From the NCBI RefSeq assembly GCF_005937885.2, contig NZ_CP042176.1:3033501-3097500 (forward strand): 64,000 nt of DNA, in the 5' to 3' direction. The notes below the pieces were generated by a model. It was not told the origin of the DNA. It did no database searches and saw only the letters and a program-made list of their open reading frames with translations. This document shows, piece after piece, positions 9,173 to 18,461 of this stretch (position 1 is its first letter; each line of letters opens with the position of its first letter). Position numbers and translations under genes: made by a program. The DNA is from Bradyrhizobium sp. KBS0727. GTDB lineage: Bacteria > Pseudomonadota > Alphaproteobacteria > Rhizobiales > Xanthobacteraceae.

Positions 9173-9293
9173 CGTCATTGCGAGGAGCGTTAGCGACGAA
9201 GCAATCCATCTATCCGACATGCGGCACGATGGATTGCTTCGCGGAGCCTGTCATCGGGCGCGCATTCGCGCGACCCGTTGGCTCGCAATGACG
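9173..9293. repeat. Dispersed palindromic repeat, CGTCATTGCGAG family, copy 1
   Basis: Begins CGTCATTGCGAG and ends with its reverse complement CTCGCAATGACG. Internal arms GAAGCAATCCATC and GATGGATTGCTTC give a second hairpin level. It fills the gap between the sulfatase and the convergent ialB gene. Related copies lie near 20757/21892, 26587 and 61628. Its right half is nearly identical to that of the 61628 copy. Confidence 0.85.
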
Positions 9294-9313
9294 GTGATTA
9301 TGATGGCGTCCGC

Positions 9314-9901
9314 CTACTTGATCTTCTCGTACGCCGCGGCGAAATCGGTCAGCGGCATCGGGATAGCTATGACTTCCTTGGCCAGGTTCTGGAACGAGAC
9401 CTTCAGCTGCTTGCCTGTCTTCATGGCGGCCAGCATCTCGGGCGAAATCGGGGTGTTGGCGTAGCAACCGCGCTGCTCACAGGTCTGGATCTGCAGGTCT
9501 GTGGCCTTCCCGTCATCGACCTGCAGCTTCGCGCCGGCCGGCAGGTTCAGCCCGAGCGGCAATTGAATGACGGCGACCGGCGCATGTGTATCGCTGGGAA
9601 CGCGAATGTCGATCAGCACGATCAGTTGGCCGGTCTTGGTCAGAACGGCGGTCTGCTCGATCAGGCATTCGAGCGGCGCACCGCGGCTCGCGCTGCTGCA
9701 TCGTGCGCTCCAGCCGGGAGGGGTGGGCGGATTTGCGGGCGCGGCCTCAGCCTGCGGGGCTGGCGTTGCCGGTGTAGGCGCTGCCTGTGCGGCAGGCGCG
9801 TTCCTGGCTTTCGGAGCCTGGGCGTAGCCCAGGCCCGGCAAACCGGGCGCCATGGCCAAGGCAAACATGATGGTGATGAAAGACTTTACTGAATTTTTCA
9901 A
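9314..9901 (-). CDS. Invasion-associated locus B (IalB) family periplasmic protein
   Basis: 195 residues. A Sec signal peptide (MKNSVKSFITIMFALAM..GLGYAQ) is followed by an Ala/Pro-rich linker to about residue 62, then the IalB domain starting with GWSARCSSASRG. Four cysteines (WSARC, LEC, QTC, RGC) match the conserved pattern that probably forms disulfides. C-terminal KVSFQNLAKEVIAIPMPLTDFAAAYEKI is typical of the family. IalB was named from Bartonella but is widespread in free-living Rhizobiales, so no virulence role is implied. It lies 57 bases downstream of the RND permease gene on the same strand and may be co-transcribed. Confidence 0.86.
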   Translation of the reverse strand: MKNSVKSFITIMFALAMAPGLPGLGYAQAPKARNAPAAQAAPTPATPAPQAEAAPANPPTPPGWSARCSSASRGAPLECLIEQTAVLTKTGQLIVLIDIRVPSDTHAPVAVIQLPLGLNLPAGAKLQVDDGKATDLQIQTCEQRGCYANTPISPEMLAAMKTGKQLKVSFQNLAKEVIAIPMPLTDFAAAYEKIK

Positions 9902-9958
9902 TGAACCGGCTCCGGAATGTACACCCTTCGGATGTGCCGTTGGCCGGTTAAAGTCAAG

Positions 9959-12900
9959 TCACTCGGCCGCCTGCTTGACCGAACTGTGCGTGTCCGGATG
10001 CGCGGCTTCGTCTGATGGGGACGACCGGCCCCAACCCGCAAACGCGTTCGAAAGCCGGTCGAGATAGAGATACACGACAGGCGTCGTGAACAGCGTCAGC
10101 GCCTGGCTGACGATCAGGCCGCCGACCATGGCGTAACCCAGCGGCTGGCGAATTTCCGAGCCGGTACCGGTCCCGAGCATCAACGGTACGCCGCCGAGCA
10201 GGGCTGCCATCGTCGTCATCATGATCGGGCGGAACCGGAGCAGGGCCGCCTTTCGGATTGCGGCTTCGGGCTCCAGATGCTCGTCGCGTTCGGCCGTGAT
10301 CGCGAAGTCGACCATCATGATGCCGTTCTTCTTCACGATGCCGATCAGAAGCACGATGCCGATCAGCGCGATCAAGCTGAAGTCGAATCCGAACAGCATC
10401 AGGATGGCGAGCGCGCCGACGCCGGCCGATGGCAGCGTCGACAGGATCGTGATCGGGTGGATGTAGCTTTCGTAGAGAATGCCGAGGATCAGGTACACCA
10501 CCACCAGCGCCGCCAGGATCAGCAGCGGCACGGTGCCGAGCGATTGCTGGAATGCCTGCGCCGTGCCCTGGAAGCTCGAGTTGAGCGTCGTCGGCGCGCC
10601 GAGTTCGACCATCGCCTTCTGCACCGCGACGGTTGCCTGGCCCAGCGCCACGCCCTGTCCGAGGTTGAAGCTGATGGTGATCGCCGGGAACTGGCCCTGA
10701 TGGCTGATCGACAACGGCCGCACCGGGACGCTGGTCCAGGTCGCGAAGGTCGACAGCGGCACCTGATCGCCCGTGGTCGGCGACTTCACATAGATCTTGT
10801 TCAGCGTGTCGAGGCTGCCCTGCAATTCCGGCAGCACTTCGAGGATCACGTGATAGCTGTTGAGCTGCGTGAAGTACTGCGTCACCTGGCGCTGGCCGAA
10901 GGCGTCATACAGCGTGTCGTCGATCAGTTGCGGCTGGATGCCGTAGCGCGAGGCGGTGTCGCGGTTGATCTTCAGCTCGAGCGTGGTGCCCTTGGTCTGC
11001 TGGTCGGTGGCGACGTCGCGCAGCTCGGGCAGCGTCTGCATCTTGGCCAGGATCTTCGGCGCCCATTCGTTCAGCTCGGCGAGATTGGCGTCCTGCAACG
11101 TGAACTCGAACTGGGTTCGCGTCGGCCGGCCGCCGAGCCGGACGTCCTGGGCGGCCTGCATATAGAGGCGGGCGCCCTCGACCTTTTCGAGCTGGGGACG
11201 CAGCCGGGCGATGATCTGCTGCGCATTCGCTTTGCGCTCGTTGCGCGGCTTCAGCGTGATGAACAGGTTGCCGTTGTTGCCGGCACGGCCGCTGCCGCCG
11301 ATCGCCATCGCGACGGTGGCGACGTCGGGATCTGCCTGCACGATTTTGCCGAGCTCTTCCTGATGCCGCTTCATGTCGGCGAAGGAAATGTCCTGGTTGG
11401 CTTCCGAGGTGGCGGTGATCAGGCCGTTATCCTGCTGCGGGAAGAAGCCCTTGGGAATGACCACGAACAGGTAGACCGACAGTCCAAGCGTGGCGAAGAA
11501 GATCATCAGCGTGGTGAGCTTCCAGCGCAGCGCGCGGTCGAGACCGCGTTCATAGCTGCGCAGCATCGCGTCGAACGCGCTTTCGCTCCACTGGTAGAAC
11601 CGGCCGTGTTTGGTCTCGCCATGCGCGCGCAGGAAGCGTGAAGCCATCATTGGCGTCAGCGTCAGTGCCACGACCATCGATACGAAGATCGTCATCGCCA
11701 GCGTCACCGCGAATTCGCGGAACAATCGTCCGATGATGCCGCCCATCAGCAGCAGCGGGATCAGCACCGCGACCAGCGAGACGCTGATCGAGACGATGGT
11801 GAAGCCGATTTCGCTGGCGCCCTTGAAGGCGGCGGCCATCGGTTTCTCGCCTTCCTCGATATAGCGGGTGATGTTTTCCAGCATCACGATGGCGTCGTCG
11901 ACCACGAAGCCGACGGCGATGGTCAGCGCCATCAGTGACAGGTTGTCGAGCGTGTAGCCGAACACCCACATCAGCGCGCAAGCGCCGAGTAGCGCCAGCG
12001 GCACCGTGACGGTCGGGATGACGGTGGCCCAGAAACTACGCAGGAAGACAAAGATGACCATCACCACCAGCGCGATGGTGAGCAGCAGGGTAAATTGCAC
12101 GTCCTCGACCGCGGCGCGGATGGTCTGGGTGCGGTCGCTGATGACTTCGATCTTGATAGCGGGCGGGATCGCCGCGACCAGCCGCGGCAGCGTCGCCTTG
12201 ATCTTGTCCACGGTCTCGATGACGTTGGCGCCGGGCTGCTTGAACACCACGAGGAACACGCCGCGCTTGCCGTTGGCCCAGGCCGCCTGCTTGGCGTCTT
12301 CCGGGCCGGTGACGGCCTGGCCGATATCCTTGATCCGCAGCGGGCCGCCGTTGCGATAGGCAATGATGACGTCGTTCCAGTCCTTGGAATCGAGCAACTG
12401 GTCGTTGGCGTAGATGGTGTAGGCGCGGGTATCGCCGTCGATGTTGCCCTTCGGGCTGTCGACAGTCGTGATCGCGATCGCGGCGCGCACGTCTTCCAGC
12501 GAAAGGCCCTTGGCGACGAGCTTGGCTGGATCGATCTGGACGCGGATCGCGGGCTTCTGCTGCCCGCCGATGATGACCTGGGCGACGCCCGCGATCTGGC
12601 TGATCTGCTGCGCGAGCTGGGCGTCGACGGCATCGCTGACGGTGGTCAGCGGCAGCGTTTCCGACGTCGCCGACAGCAGCAGGATCGGCGAGTCCGCCGG
12701 GTTGACCTTGCGATAGGTCGGCGGCGAGGGGAGGTTTTTCGGCAACTGTCCGCCGGCGGCGTTGATCGCGGCCTGGACGTCGTTGGCGGCGGCGTCGATC
12801 GAGCGGTTGAGATCGAACTGGATCGTTACCGCGGCGGTGCCGAGGTAACTGGTGGAGGTCATCTGCGCGACGCCGGGAATCTGCGCGAGCTGACGTTCCA

Positions 12901-13105
12901 GCGGCTGCGCCACCGACGAGGCCATCGTTTCCGGACTGCCGCCTGGGAGCGAGGCGGCGACCTGGATGGTCGGGAAGTCGACCTGCGGCAGCGGTGCCAC
13001 CGGCAGCAGCGGATAGGCGACCAGGCCGACGAACAGAATCCCCGCCATCATCAGCGAGGTGCCGATCGGATAGCGAATGAAAGGCGCCGAGATTCCGTCG
13101 CTCAT
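9959..13105 (-). CDS. RND efflux transporter, inner-membrane permease (MdtB/AcrB type)
   Basis: 1048 residues, full length for a hydrophobe/amphiphile efflux RND permease. An N-terminal transmembrane helix is followed by the porter domain (PQVDFPTIQV..PGGSPETM). SLMALTIAVGFVVDDAIVMLENI in TM4 carries the two Asp residues of the proton relay. A second porter domain and the C-terminal helix block (NGIMMVDFAI) follow. It begins inside the stop of the adaptor gene (4-base overlap), so adaptor and permease are translationally coupled. There is one permease gene only, unlike mdtBC, and no outer-membrane channel gene nearby; a TolC-like partner must be encoded elsewhere. Substrate is unknown. Confidence 0.94.
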   Translation of the reverse strand: MSDGISAPFIRYPIGTSLMMAGILFVGLVAYPLLPVAPLPQVDFPTIQVAASLPGGSPETMASSVAQPLERQLAQIPGVAQMTSTSYLGTAAVTIQFDLNRSIDAAANDVQAAINAAGGQLPKNLPSPPTYRKVNPADSPILLLSATSETLPLTTVSDAVDAQLAQQISQIAGVAQVIIGGQQKPAIRVQIDPAKLVAKGLSLEDVRAAIAITTVDSPKGNIDGDTRAYTIYANDQLLDSKDWNDVIIAYRNGGPLRIKDIGQAVTGPEDAKQAAWANGKRGVFLVVFKQPGANVIETVDKIKATLPRLVAAIPPAIKIEVISDRTQTIRAAVEDVQFTLLLTIALVVMVIFVFLRSFWATVIPTVTVPLALLGACALMWVFGYTLDNLSLMALTIAVGFVVDDAIVMLENITRYIEEGEKPMAAAFKGASEIGFTIVSISVSLVAVLIPLLLMGGIIGRLFREFAVTLAMTIFVSMVVALTLTPMMASRFLRAHGETKHGRFYQWSESAFDAMLRSYERGLDRALRWKLTTLMIFFATLGLSVYLFVVIPKGFFPQQDNGLITATSEANQDISFADMKRHQEELGKIVQADPDVATVAMAIGGSGRAGNNGNLFITLKPRNERKANAQQIIARLRPQLEKVEGARLYMQAAQDVRLGGRPTRTQFEFTLQDANLAELNEWAPKILAKMQTLPELRDVATDQQTKGTTLELKINRDTASRYGIQPQLIDDTLYDAFGQRQVTQYFTQLNSYHVILEVLPELQGSLDTLNKIYVKSPTTGDQVPLSTFATWTSVPVRPLSISHQGQFPAITISFNLGQGVALGQATVAVQKAMVELGAPTTLNSSFQGTAQAFQQSLGTVPLLILAALVVVYLILGILYESYIHPITILSTLPSAGVGALAILMLFGFDFSLIALIGIVLLIGIVKKNGIMMVDFAITAERDEHLEPEAAIRKAALLRFRPIMMTTMAALLGGVPLMLGTGTGSEIRQPLGYAMVGGLIVSQALTLFTTPVVYLYLDRLSNAFAGWGRSSPSDEAAHPDTHSSVKQAAE

Positions 13106-14274
13106 TCCGATTTGACCTTGGTCTGGGCCGGATCCGAACTTGCCACCGCCGTGGAAACCAGCGTGCCCGGCTGCACCTTGTACTGGCCGGCCGTAATCAC
13201 CTGTTCGCCGGGCGACAGTCCCTCATCGACCACCGAACGTCCGTCGATCGACCGCGTCGACTTGATCTTGCGCAGCTCGGCCTTGTTCTCTGCCGTGACC
13301 GCGAAGGCATAGAGGCCGTCGGTGCCATGTTGGATGGCATCGTCGGGTACCACGGTGGCATCCTTCAGCGTTGCGACCAGAAGCCGGGTCGAAACCGACT
13401 GGCCCGGCCACAGCGCATGGTCCTTGTTGTCAAACACCGCCTTGAGCCGAATAGTCCCGCTCGTCGTATCGACCTGGTTGTTGATCAGCGACAGCGTTCC
13501 CGTCGACAGCACACGCTTGCCGTCGGTGGAGAGCGCGATGGTCTTCGGCGGGGCGGCGGCCAGCGCCGCCTTGATGTCCGGCAACTGGTCTTCCGGCGCG
13601 GTAAAGATCACGGCGATCGGCTCGATCTGGGCGATGGACACGATGCCGGTCTGGGTCACGGCGTTGACGATATTGCCGACGTCGACCTGGCGCAGCCCGA
13701 CGACACCGGAGATCGGCGCCTTGATGGTGGCGTAATCGAGCTGGGTTTGCGCATTGAAAATCGCCGCCGCGTCGGCCTGAATCTGCGCCGTCAGCTGGGC
13801 TACGGTGGAACGCTGGGTGTCGGTCTGCTGCCGGGTCGCGAATTCGCCGAGCTTGGTATAGCGCTGCAGATCGAGATTGGCGTTGGCGAGATTGGCTTCG
13901 TCCTGCGCCTTCTTGGCGGTGGCCTGGTCGAGGGCTGCCTGGAACGGCCGTGGATCGATCTCGACCAGCGTGTCGCCTTCCTTGACGAACTGGCCTTCCT
14001 GGAAGGCGATCTTGTTGATCTGGCCATCGACCCGGGTGCGGACCAGCACGGTGTTGAAGCCCTGCACGGTGCCGAGGCCGGTCAGGTAGACCGGAAAGTC
14101 GGCCTTCCCGACCGGGGCGATCTTGACGGGAACGGCGACACGCGCGGGCGCGCTCTTTTGGGCGTCAGCCTGGGCCTGATGATCGTTGCCGTGGAATTTT
14201 TGCCAGCCGAAATAGCCCAGCCCGGCGATCGCCGCGGTCAGTAACACCCAGCGGATAGTTCGCGATGTCGACAT
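13102..14274 (-). CDS. RND efflux periplasmic adaptor (membrane fusion protein, MdtA/AcrA type)
   Basis: 390 residues. The N-terminal anchor MSTSRTIRWVLLTAAIAGLGYFGW is a single transmembrane or uncleaved signal segment. VYLTGLGTVQGFNTVLVRTRVDGQI begins the lipoyl/barrel-sandwich part. The helical hairpin lies at about residues 130-180 (AKKAQDEANLANANLDLQRYTKL), and ISGVVGLRQVDVGNIV closes the barrel. ATG 14274 is chosen because it places the anchor at the N terminus; the longer frame adds 178 residues with no such feature. It is the first gene of the adaptor-permease operon and links the RND pump to an outer-membrane factor. Confidence 0.93.
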   Translation of the reverse strand: MSTSRTIRWVLLTAAIAGLGYFGWQKFHGNDHQAQADAQKSAPARVAVPVKIAPVGKADFPVYLTGLGTVQGFNTVLVRTRVDGQINKIAFQEGQFVKEGDTLVEIDPRPFQAALDQATAKKAQDEANLANANLDLQRYTKLGEFATRQQTDTQRSTVAQLTAQIQADAAAIFNAQTQLDYATIKAPISGVVGLRQVDVGNIVNAVTQTGIVSIAQIEPIAVIFTAPEDQLPDIKAALAAAPPKTIALSTDGKRVLSTGTLSLINNQVDTTSGTIRLKAVFDNKDHALWPGQSVSTRLLVATLKDATVVPDDAIQHGTDGLYAFAVTAENKAELRKIKSTRSIDGRSVVDEGLSPGEQVITAGQYKVQPGTLVSTAVASSDPAQTKVKSE

Positions 14275-14641
14275 ACGGTTCCGAGTGCTTGAAGAACTGG
14301 GTTCGAAAAACAACGAATGGGTGCTTAAAACGATCCCCACGGCCGCCAGATATAGTCCGCCGGCACTCCCCGTGTACACACACTTACGCTTGAGAATTCT
14401 AAACAATTGGAAAGGTTTGCGGGGTTTTCTGCTCTGGATTGCGCGGTTGGAAAGATATCGCCTGGAGCGAGGCGGGCGCCGTCTGCGGAGCGGTCGATCG
14501 CTGGCGCCTTCCTGCACCAAGGCGTCGCCCCTGAAGCCAAGCGAGGCCTGCGCGCGCTCGCGCCGGTGCCATTTCGGTCCGGGTTGAAACGCTGATGGAT
14601 GTCGTCCATATCGCGCGCATCGAGCTTTGACCCTGGGGCGC
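14275..14641. other. 367-base intergenic region upstream of the efflux operon
   Basis: No credible gene was found. It should hold the minus-strand promoter for the RND operon. A near-palindrome at 14390-14403 (minus strand TTTAGAATTCTCAA) resembles two facing TTTAGAA half-sites, the same half-site repeated before the siderophore receptor gene. The rest is GC-rich and featureless. Confidence 0.4.
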
Positions 14642-14884
14642 ATGATGGATGAACTGAACGGACGCATGATGGCGTGCCAGATCCTGGTGACGGGATTGAT
14701 CGCGCGCGTCGCCAACAACTCGCCCGATCCGCTGCGCTTCCTCTCCGACTTCCGCGACGAGATCAAAGCGGTGGTGAAAGGCGTCAACATCGCCGGCATG
14801 GAAAACACCGATCGTGTTCGCCAGGTCGCGCAGTCGACGGTCGATGAATTGTTTTCGTTGATGAAGCCGCCGAGCGAAGATTGA
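14642..14884 (+). CDS. Small hypothetical protein
   Basis: 80 residues from ATG 14642 (a TTG at 14627 would add five). The sequence is soluble and mostly helical: DELNGRMMACQILVTGLIARVANN then PLRFLSDFRDEIKAVVKG and a C-terminal DELFSLMKPPSED. I recognise no family. A GGGGCG ribosome-site-like stretch precedes the ATG. It lies between the divergent efflux operon and the siderophore receptor, with 280 bases before the receptor ATG, so co-transcription is uncertain. Confidence 0.55.
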   Translation: MMDELNGRMMACQILVTGLIARVANNSPDPLRFLSDFRDEIKAVVKGVNIAGMENTDRVRQVAQSTVDELFSLMKPPSED

Positions 14885-14945
14885 TCGGCGATCGAAATCG
14901 GCGAAGCAAATTGGACCTTATTTTACTGGGTTTTCTCGCATTTCC

Positions 14946-15022
14946 TTAGAACGGTTATAAAGCGTGCCCGCGTTTAGAACGCTTGCAAATTAGAACGCTT
15001 TCAAACTGGAAATTAGAATTGC
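14946..15022. promoter_or_regulatory. Array of TTAGAA half-sites upstream of the siderophore receptor
   Basis: TTAGAACG occurs at 14946, 14974 and 14990, and TTAGAATT at 15013. The last three sit in a longer recurring pattern, TTAGAA-NN-GCTT-N-CAA. The region is AT-rich and directly precedes an iron-uptake operon, so it is a good candidate for an iron-responsive control region, for example binding by Irr. The sites are direct repeats, not a single palindrome. The regulator identity is inference. Confidence 0.5.
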
Positions 15023-15164
15023 TTTCAACTGGATGGATTCAAGCGCGATGTTGTCGTCATCGCATTGACCCTGATTTTCTCGCTCTGTAGCACCACGTCC
15101 GGGACGGTTGGTCGCGCGTCGAATCTGCGCATCAGCCAAAACTCTGCCAGGGGCGCGTTATCAA

Positions 15165-17747
15165 ATGAACAAAGCAAAAGCACCGAGGTCGCTGCGTTTT
15201 GAAGCAGCGATCAACTCGGTCGGTCAGACCATCGAAAACAATTCGGGCAAAACGGTTTCCGCGGTCGCAGGATTGATCGCGGTCGCATCGTTTTCGGGCG
15301 CCGAAGCGCAGCAAACCAGCCTCCCGCCCGTGACGGTCGATGCCCCGGTCGCTCGGCCGAAGCCTGCCGCCTCGAAGCCTTCGGCGGACCAGGTCCGCGC
15401 CCGTACCGCCTTGCGCCGCGCCGCACGCCGCTCGCAGCCGGCGCAGGTTGCTGCCGTGCCGTACCCCAACGCCGGCGGCCTTGCCGCCGACCGTAATCCC
15501 TATGCTGACGCCTCAGCGCCCTACAAGGTCGATCACGTGCAGGCGACCGGCAAGTTTCCCGAGCCGCTGTTGAACACGCCGAAGACCATCACGGTGCTCT
15601 CCAAGGAAGTTCTGGCCGACGAGAACGCCACCACGCTGAGGCAGGCGGTGCTGAGCACGGCCGGCGTGACGCTGGGTACCGGCGAGGGCGGCAATGCCTT
15701 CGGCGACCGCTTCTTCATCCGCGGCTTCGACGCCCGCAACGACGTCTTCCTCGACGGTATCCGCGACGCCGGCGTCAGCGTTCGCGAAAACTTCTTCACC
15801 GAGCAGGTCGAGATCCTGCGCGGTCCGGGTTCGACCTTTGCCGGTCGTGGCACCGCTGGCGGCGCGATCAACATCGTGACCAAGCAGGCGACGACGGAAA
15901 AAAGCTTCTACAACATGGACACCACGCTTGGGACCGACAGCACCAAGCGTGTCGTGCTCGACGTCAACCAGGTGATCAGCCCGACCTTTGCGGTTCGCGC
16001 CGCCGGCCTGTTCCAGGACGCGACCGTCGCCGGCCGTAACAACAGCAAGGACGATCGCGACGGCCAGTTCATCACGGCGAAATGGACCCCGCTGGATTCG
16101 GTGACGGTGTACGGAAACTATATCCACACCAACCTGCACGGCATGCCGGATTTCGGCGTGCCGTATTTCCGGCCGGGCGGCACGGGCTCTAGCACCCAGC
16201 AGTTCACGTCCACCGCCGGCGGCCCGTACACCGATTTCGGTGTCAACCGGAATACATTCTACGGCCTGGTCTTCCGTGACTATTACAGCATCAAGCAGGA
16301 CATCGGCACCGTCGGCGGCGAGATCATGATCACGCCGGACCTGACGCTGAGCAACAAGACCCGGTACCAGCGTTCAGTGCAGGACTATATCGGAACGCTT
16401 CCGGAGCAGCCGAACACACTCACAGGCTTGCTGAACCTCAATCCGCAGAGTCGCTATCAGGTGACCGAAAACACCGCCAACCAGACCGAACTGACCTACA
16501 AGTTCAATACTTTCGGCTGGAAGCACACCGCGCTCGCCGGCGTCGAAGTCTCGCGCGAGATTTCGAGCATCGACAGATATACCGGGCTCAGTTCGGAAGC
16601 GCTCGGCAATCAGGGAGCGCCGAGCGGCACCATCACAGGGGCGAGTATCTTCTATCCGCAGTACACGTATTTCCAGCCCACCAGCAGCCCGCAATGGACA
16701 GGCCTTCCGACCAGAGTCGCCATCGATACCCAGAGCGTCTATGCGATGGATAGCGCCAACTACAACGACAAGATCATCCTCAACGGCGGCGTTCGCTACG
16801 ATAACTATGACGTCAAGGCGACTGGCTTTGGTACGGCCAGCGGCCAGTTGTCGCCCAATCTCTGGAATGCGCAGGAAGTGCGAAGCGGCATGCCGAACTT
16901 CAACCTCGGCCTGACGCTGAAGCCGATGCCGATCGGCAGTGTCTACGTCGCCTATGCGACGTCCACGAACCCGGTGGGCTCCGAATTCGACGGCACGTCA
17001 GCGCAATATGGGGGTCTCGCTGGTTTCCTCGCCGGAAACCCAAATCAGGTGTTCGGGCCGGAGAAGAACAAGGCGATCGAGGTCGGAACCAAGTGGGAGC
17101 TGTTTGACCGGCACATGCTGGTGACGGCGGCATTGTTCCAGACCGAGAAGGACAATGCGCGCGAGTCGCAAAACGTCACCACCGCGGCGCAAGCAGCCGC
17201 GATTCCGGGCTGCGCGTATACGCTCGTGTCTCCCGCCCCAGAGTCCTGCATCTCCGCCGGGGCGGCGTATCGCATCCGCGGTATCGACCTCGGCATGGGC
17301 GGCAAGATCACCGACAGATGGAGCATGATGGCCGGCCTCGTGCTGATGCAATCGGAGGTGACGAATTCGCAACTCAGGGTGACCCCCCAGCCGTTGCTCT
17401 ATGCGAGCAATGTCGGACTGCCGCTGGCCAACGTCGCGCATCAGTCGTTCAGCTTGCTCACCAAGTATCAGCTCAACGATGTCTGGGAACTCGGCGGCCA
17501 GGCGGTGTACCGGTCGAAGATCTATGGCGGTACTTTCCTCGCCGCCAACCAGGGCACGTCGCTTCCAAGCTACTGGCGCTTCGACGCCTTTGCGGAAGCC
17601 AAGCTCGACAAGAACTGGACGGCGAAACTGTTCGTCGCCAACCTCACCAACAAGCTCTACTATGATGCGCTCTACCAAAGCGCCGCGCCCTTCGTTCTGG
17701 TCGCGCCGGGTCGGAGTGTGAGCATGGTGATCTCGGCACGCTACTAA
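15165..17747 (+). CDS. TonB-dependent siderophore receptor
   Basis: An 860-residue outer-membrane receptor. A long N-terminal export region (about 50 residues to GAEAQQ) is followed by an Ala/Arg-rich segment. The plug domain follows (about residues 125-270; KTITVLSKEVL, DRFFIRGFDARNDVFLDGIRDAG, QVEILRGPGSTFAGRGTAGGAINIVTK), then a 22-strand barrel. The last residues SMVISARY end in an aromatic residue, as beta-barrel proteins do. ATG 15165 is preferred to TTG 15108. The plug motifs match the FhuA/Fiu/FcuA class; a catecholate ligand is favoured by the adjacent PiuC-type gene. It heads an operon with piuC, exbB, exbD and tonB. Confidence 0.93.
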   Translation: MNKAKAPRSLRFEAAINSVGQTIENNSGKTVSAVAGLIAVASFSGAEAQQTSLPPVTVDAPVARPKPAASKPSADQVRARTALRRAARRSQPAQVAAVPYPNAGGLAADRNPYADASAPYKVDHVQATGKFPEPLLNTPKTITVLSKEVLADENATTLRQAVLSTAGVTLGTGEGGNAFGDRFFIRGFDARNDVFLDGIRDAGVSVRENFFTEQVEILRGPGSTFAGRGTAGGAINIVTKQATTEKSFYNMDTTLGTDSTKRVVLDVNQVISPTFAVRAAGLFQDATVAGRNNSKDDRDGQFITAKWTPLDSVTVYGNYIHTNLHGMPDFGVPYFRPGGTGSSTQQFTSTAGGPYTDFGVNRNTFYGLVFRDYYSIKQDIGTVGGEIMITPDLTLSNKTRYQRSVQDYIGTLPEQPNTLTGLLNLNPQSRYQVTENTANQTELTYKFNTFGWKHTALAGVEVSREISSIDRYTGLSSEALGNQGAPSGTITGASIFYPQYTYFQPTSSPQWTGLPTRVAIDTQSVYAMDSANYNDKIILNGGVRYDNYDVKATGFGTASGQLSPNLWNAQEVRSGMPNFNLGLTLKPMPIGSVYVAYATSTNPVGSEFDGTSAQYGGLAGFLAGNPNQVFGPEKNKAIEVGTKWELFDRHMLVTAALFQTEKDNARESQNVTTAAQAAAIPGCAYTLVSPAPESCISAGAAYRIRGIDLGMGGKITDRWSMMAGLVLMQSEVTNSQLRVTPQPLLYASNVGLPLANVAHQSFSLLTKYQLNDVWELGGQAVYRSKIYGGTFLAANQGTSLPSYWRFDAFAEAKLDKNWTAKLFVANLTNKLYYDALYQSAAPFVLVAPGRSVSMVISARY

Positions 17748-17771
17748 CTGCAAGACAGGGATGCAGGTGGA

Positions 17772-18461
17772 ATGCTGATTTGCATCCCCAACGTACTAAG
17801 CAAGGCCGATGTGGCGGACTTCCGCCGCATCATGGATGAATCCGACTGGGAGGACGGCCGCTCCACGGCCGGCGCGCAGTCGGCGCTGGTCAAGCGGAAC
17901 GAACAACTGCCGCCGGACAGCGAGGTCGCGCGCACGCTCGGCAATCGCGTGCTGTCGGCGCTGACGGCCAGCCCGAAATTCATTTCAGCGGCGATTCCGC
18001 TGCAGATCTTTCCGCCGCTGTTCAACCGCTATGTCGCTTCTGACGGCCACCATTTCGGCGTCCATGTCGACAACGCGGTGCGGGGAGACCGTCTCACCGG
18101 CCTGCGGATCCGGACCGACCTGTCGGTCACGTTGTTTTTATCCGAGCCGGAGGAGTATGACGGCGGGGAACTGGTGGTCGAGGATCTCTACGGATCCCAT
18201 GAAATCAAGCTCGCAGCCGGGGACCTAGTGCTTTATCCTGCGTCTAGTTTGCATCTGGTCACGCCGGTCACGCGAGGTATGCGTGTCGCGTCTTTTTTCT
18301 GGTTGCAGAGCATGGTACGGGATGCGCACGCCCGCAGCCTGATCTTCGACCTTGATACCGCGATACAGGCCTTGGTGGAGCGGCTCGGACGAGATGACCC
18401 TGAAACGGTCAAATTGACCGGCATTTATCACAACCTGATCCGCTACTGGGCCGAAGTATGA
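17772..18461 (+). CDS. piuC: PKHD-type Fe(II)/2-oxoglutarate dioxygenase (PiuC family)
   Basis: 229 residues, the usual length of PiuC/YbiX proteins. [10 protein letters not shown] gives the HxD iron ligands and [20 protein letters not shown] the distal His and the 2-oxoglutarate-binding Arg. [10 protein letters not shown] is the conserved strand between them. It lies 24 bases after the receptor gene with a good ribosome site (GCAGGTGGA). Genes of this family commonly sit beside catecholate siderophore receptors; the reaction on the siderophore is not firmly established. It overlaps exbB by four bases (ATGA). Confidence 0.92.
   Translation: MLICIPNVLSKADVADFRRIMDESDWEDGRSTAGAQSALVKRNEQLPPDSEVARTLGNRVLSALTASPKFISAAIPLQIFPPLFNRYVASDGHHFGVHVDNAVRGDRLTGLRIRTDLSVTLFLSEPEEYDGGELVVEDLYGSHEIKLAAGDLVLYPASSLHLVTPVTRGMRVASFFWLQSMVRDAHARSLIFDLDTAIQALVERLGRDDPETVKLTGIYHNLIRYWAEV

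Noticed and set aside
9904..9949. AACCGGC/GCCGGTT inverted repeat as terminator of the RND operon
   Set aside because: The 32-base loop is too long and no T run follows, so it is not called.
12095..13312. 405-residue frame antisense to the RND genes
   Set aside because: Shadow of the permease; the real strand shows the complete porter and transmembrane motifs.
14642..15164. Antitoxin or regulator for the siderophore operon in the small ORF
   Set aside because: The 80-residue product shows no DNA-binding motif or toxin partner; left as hypothetical.
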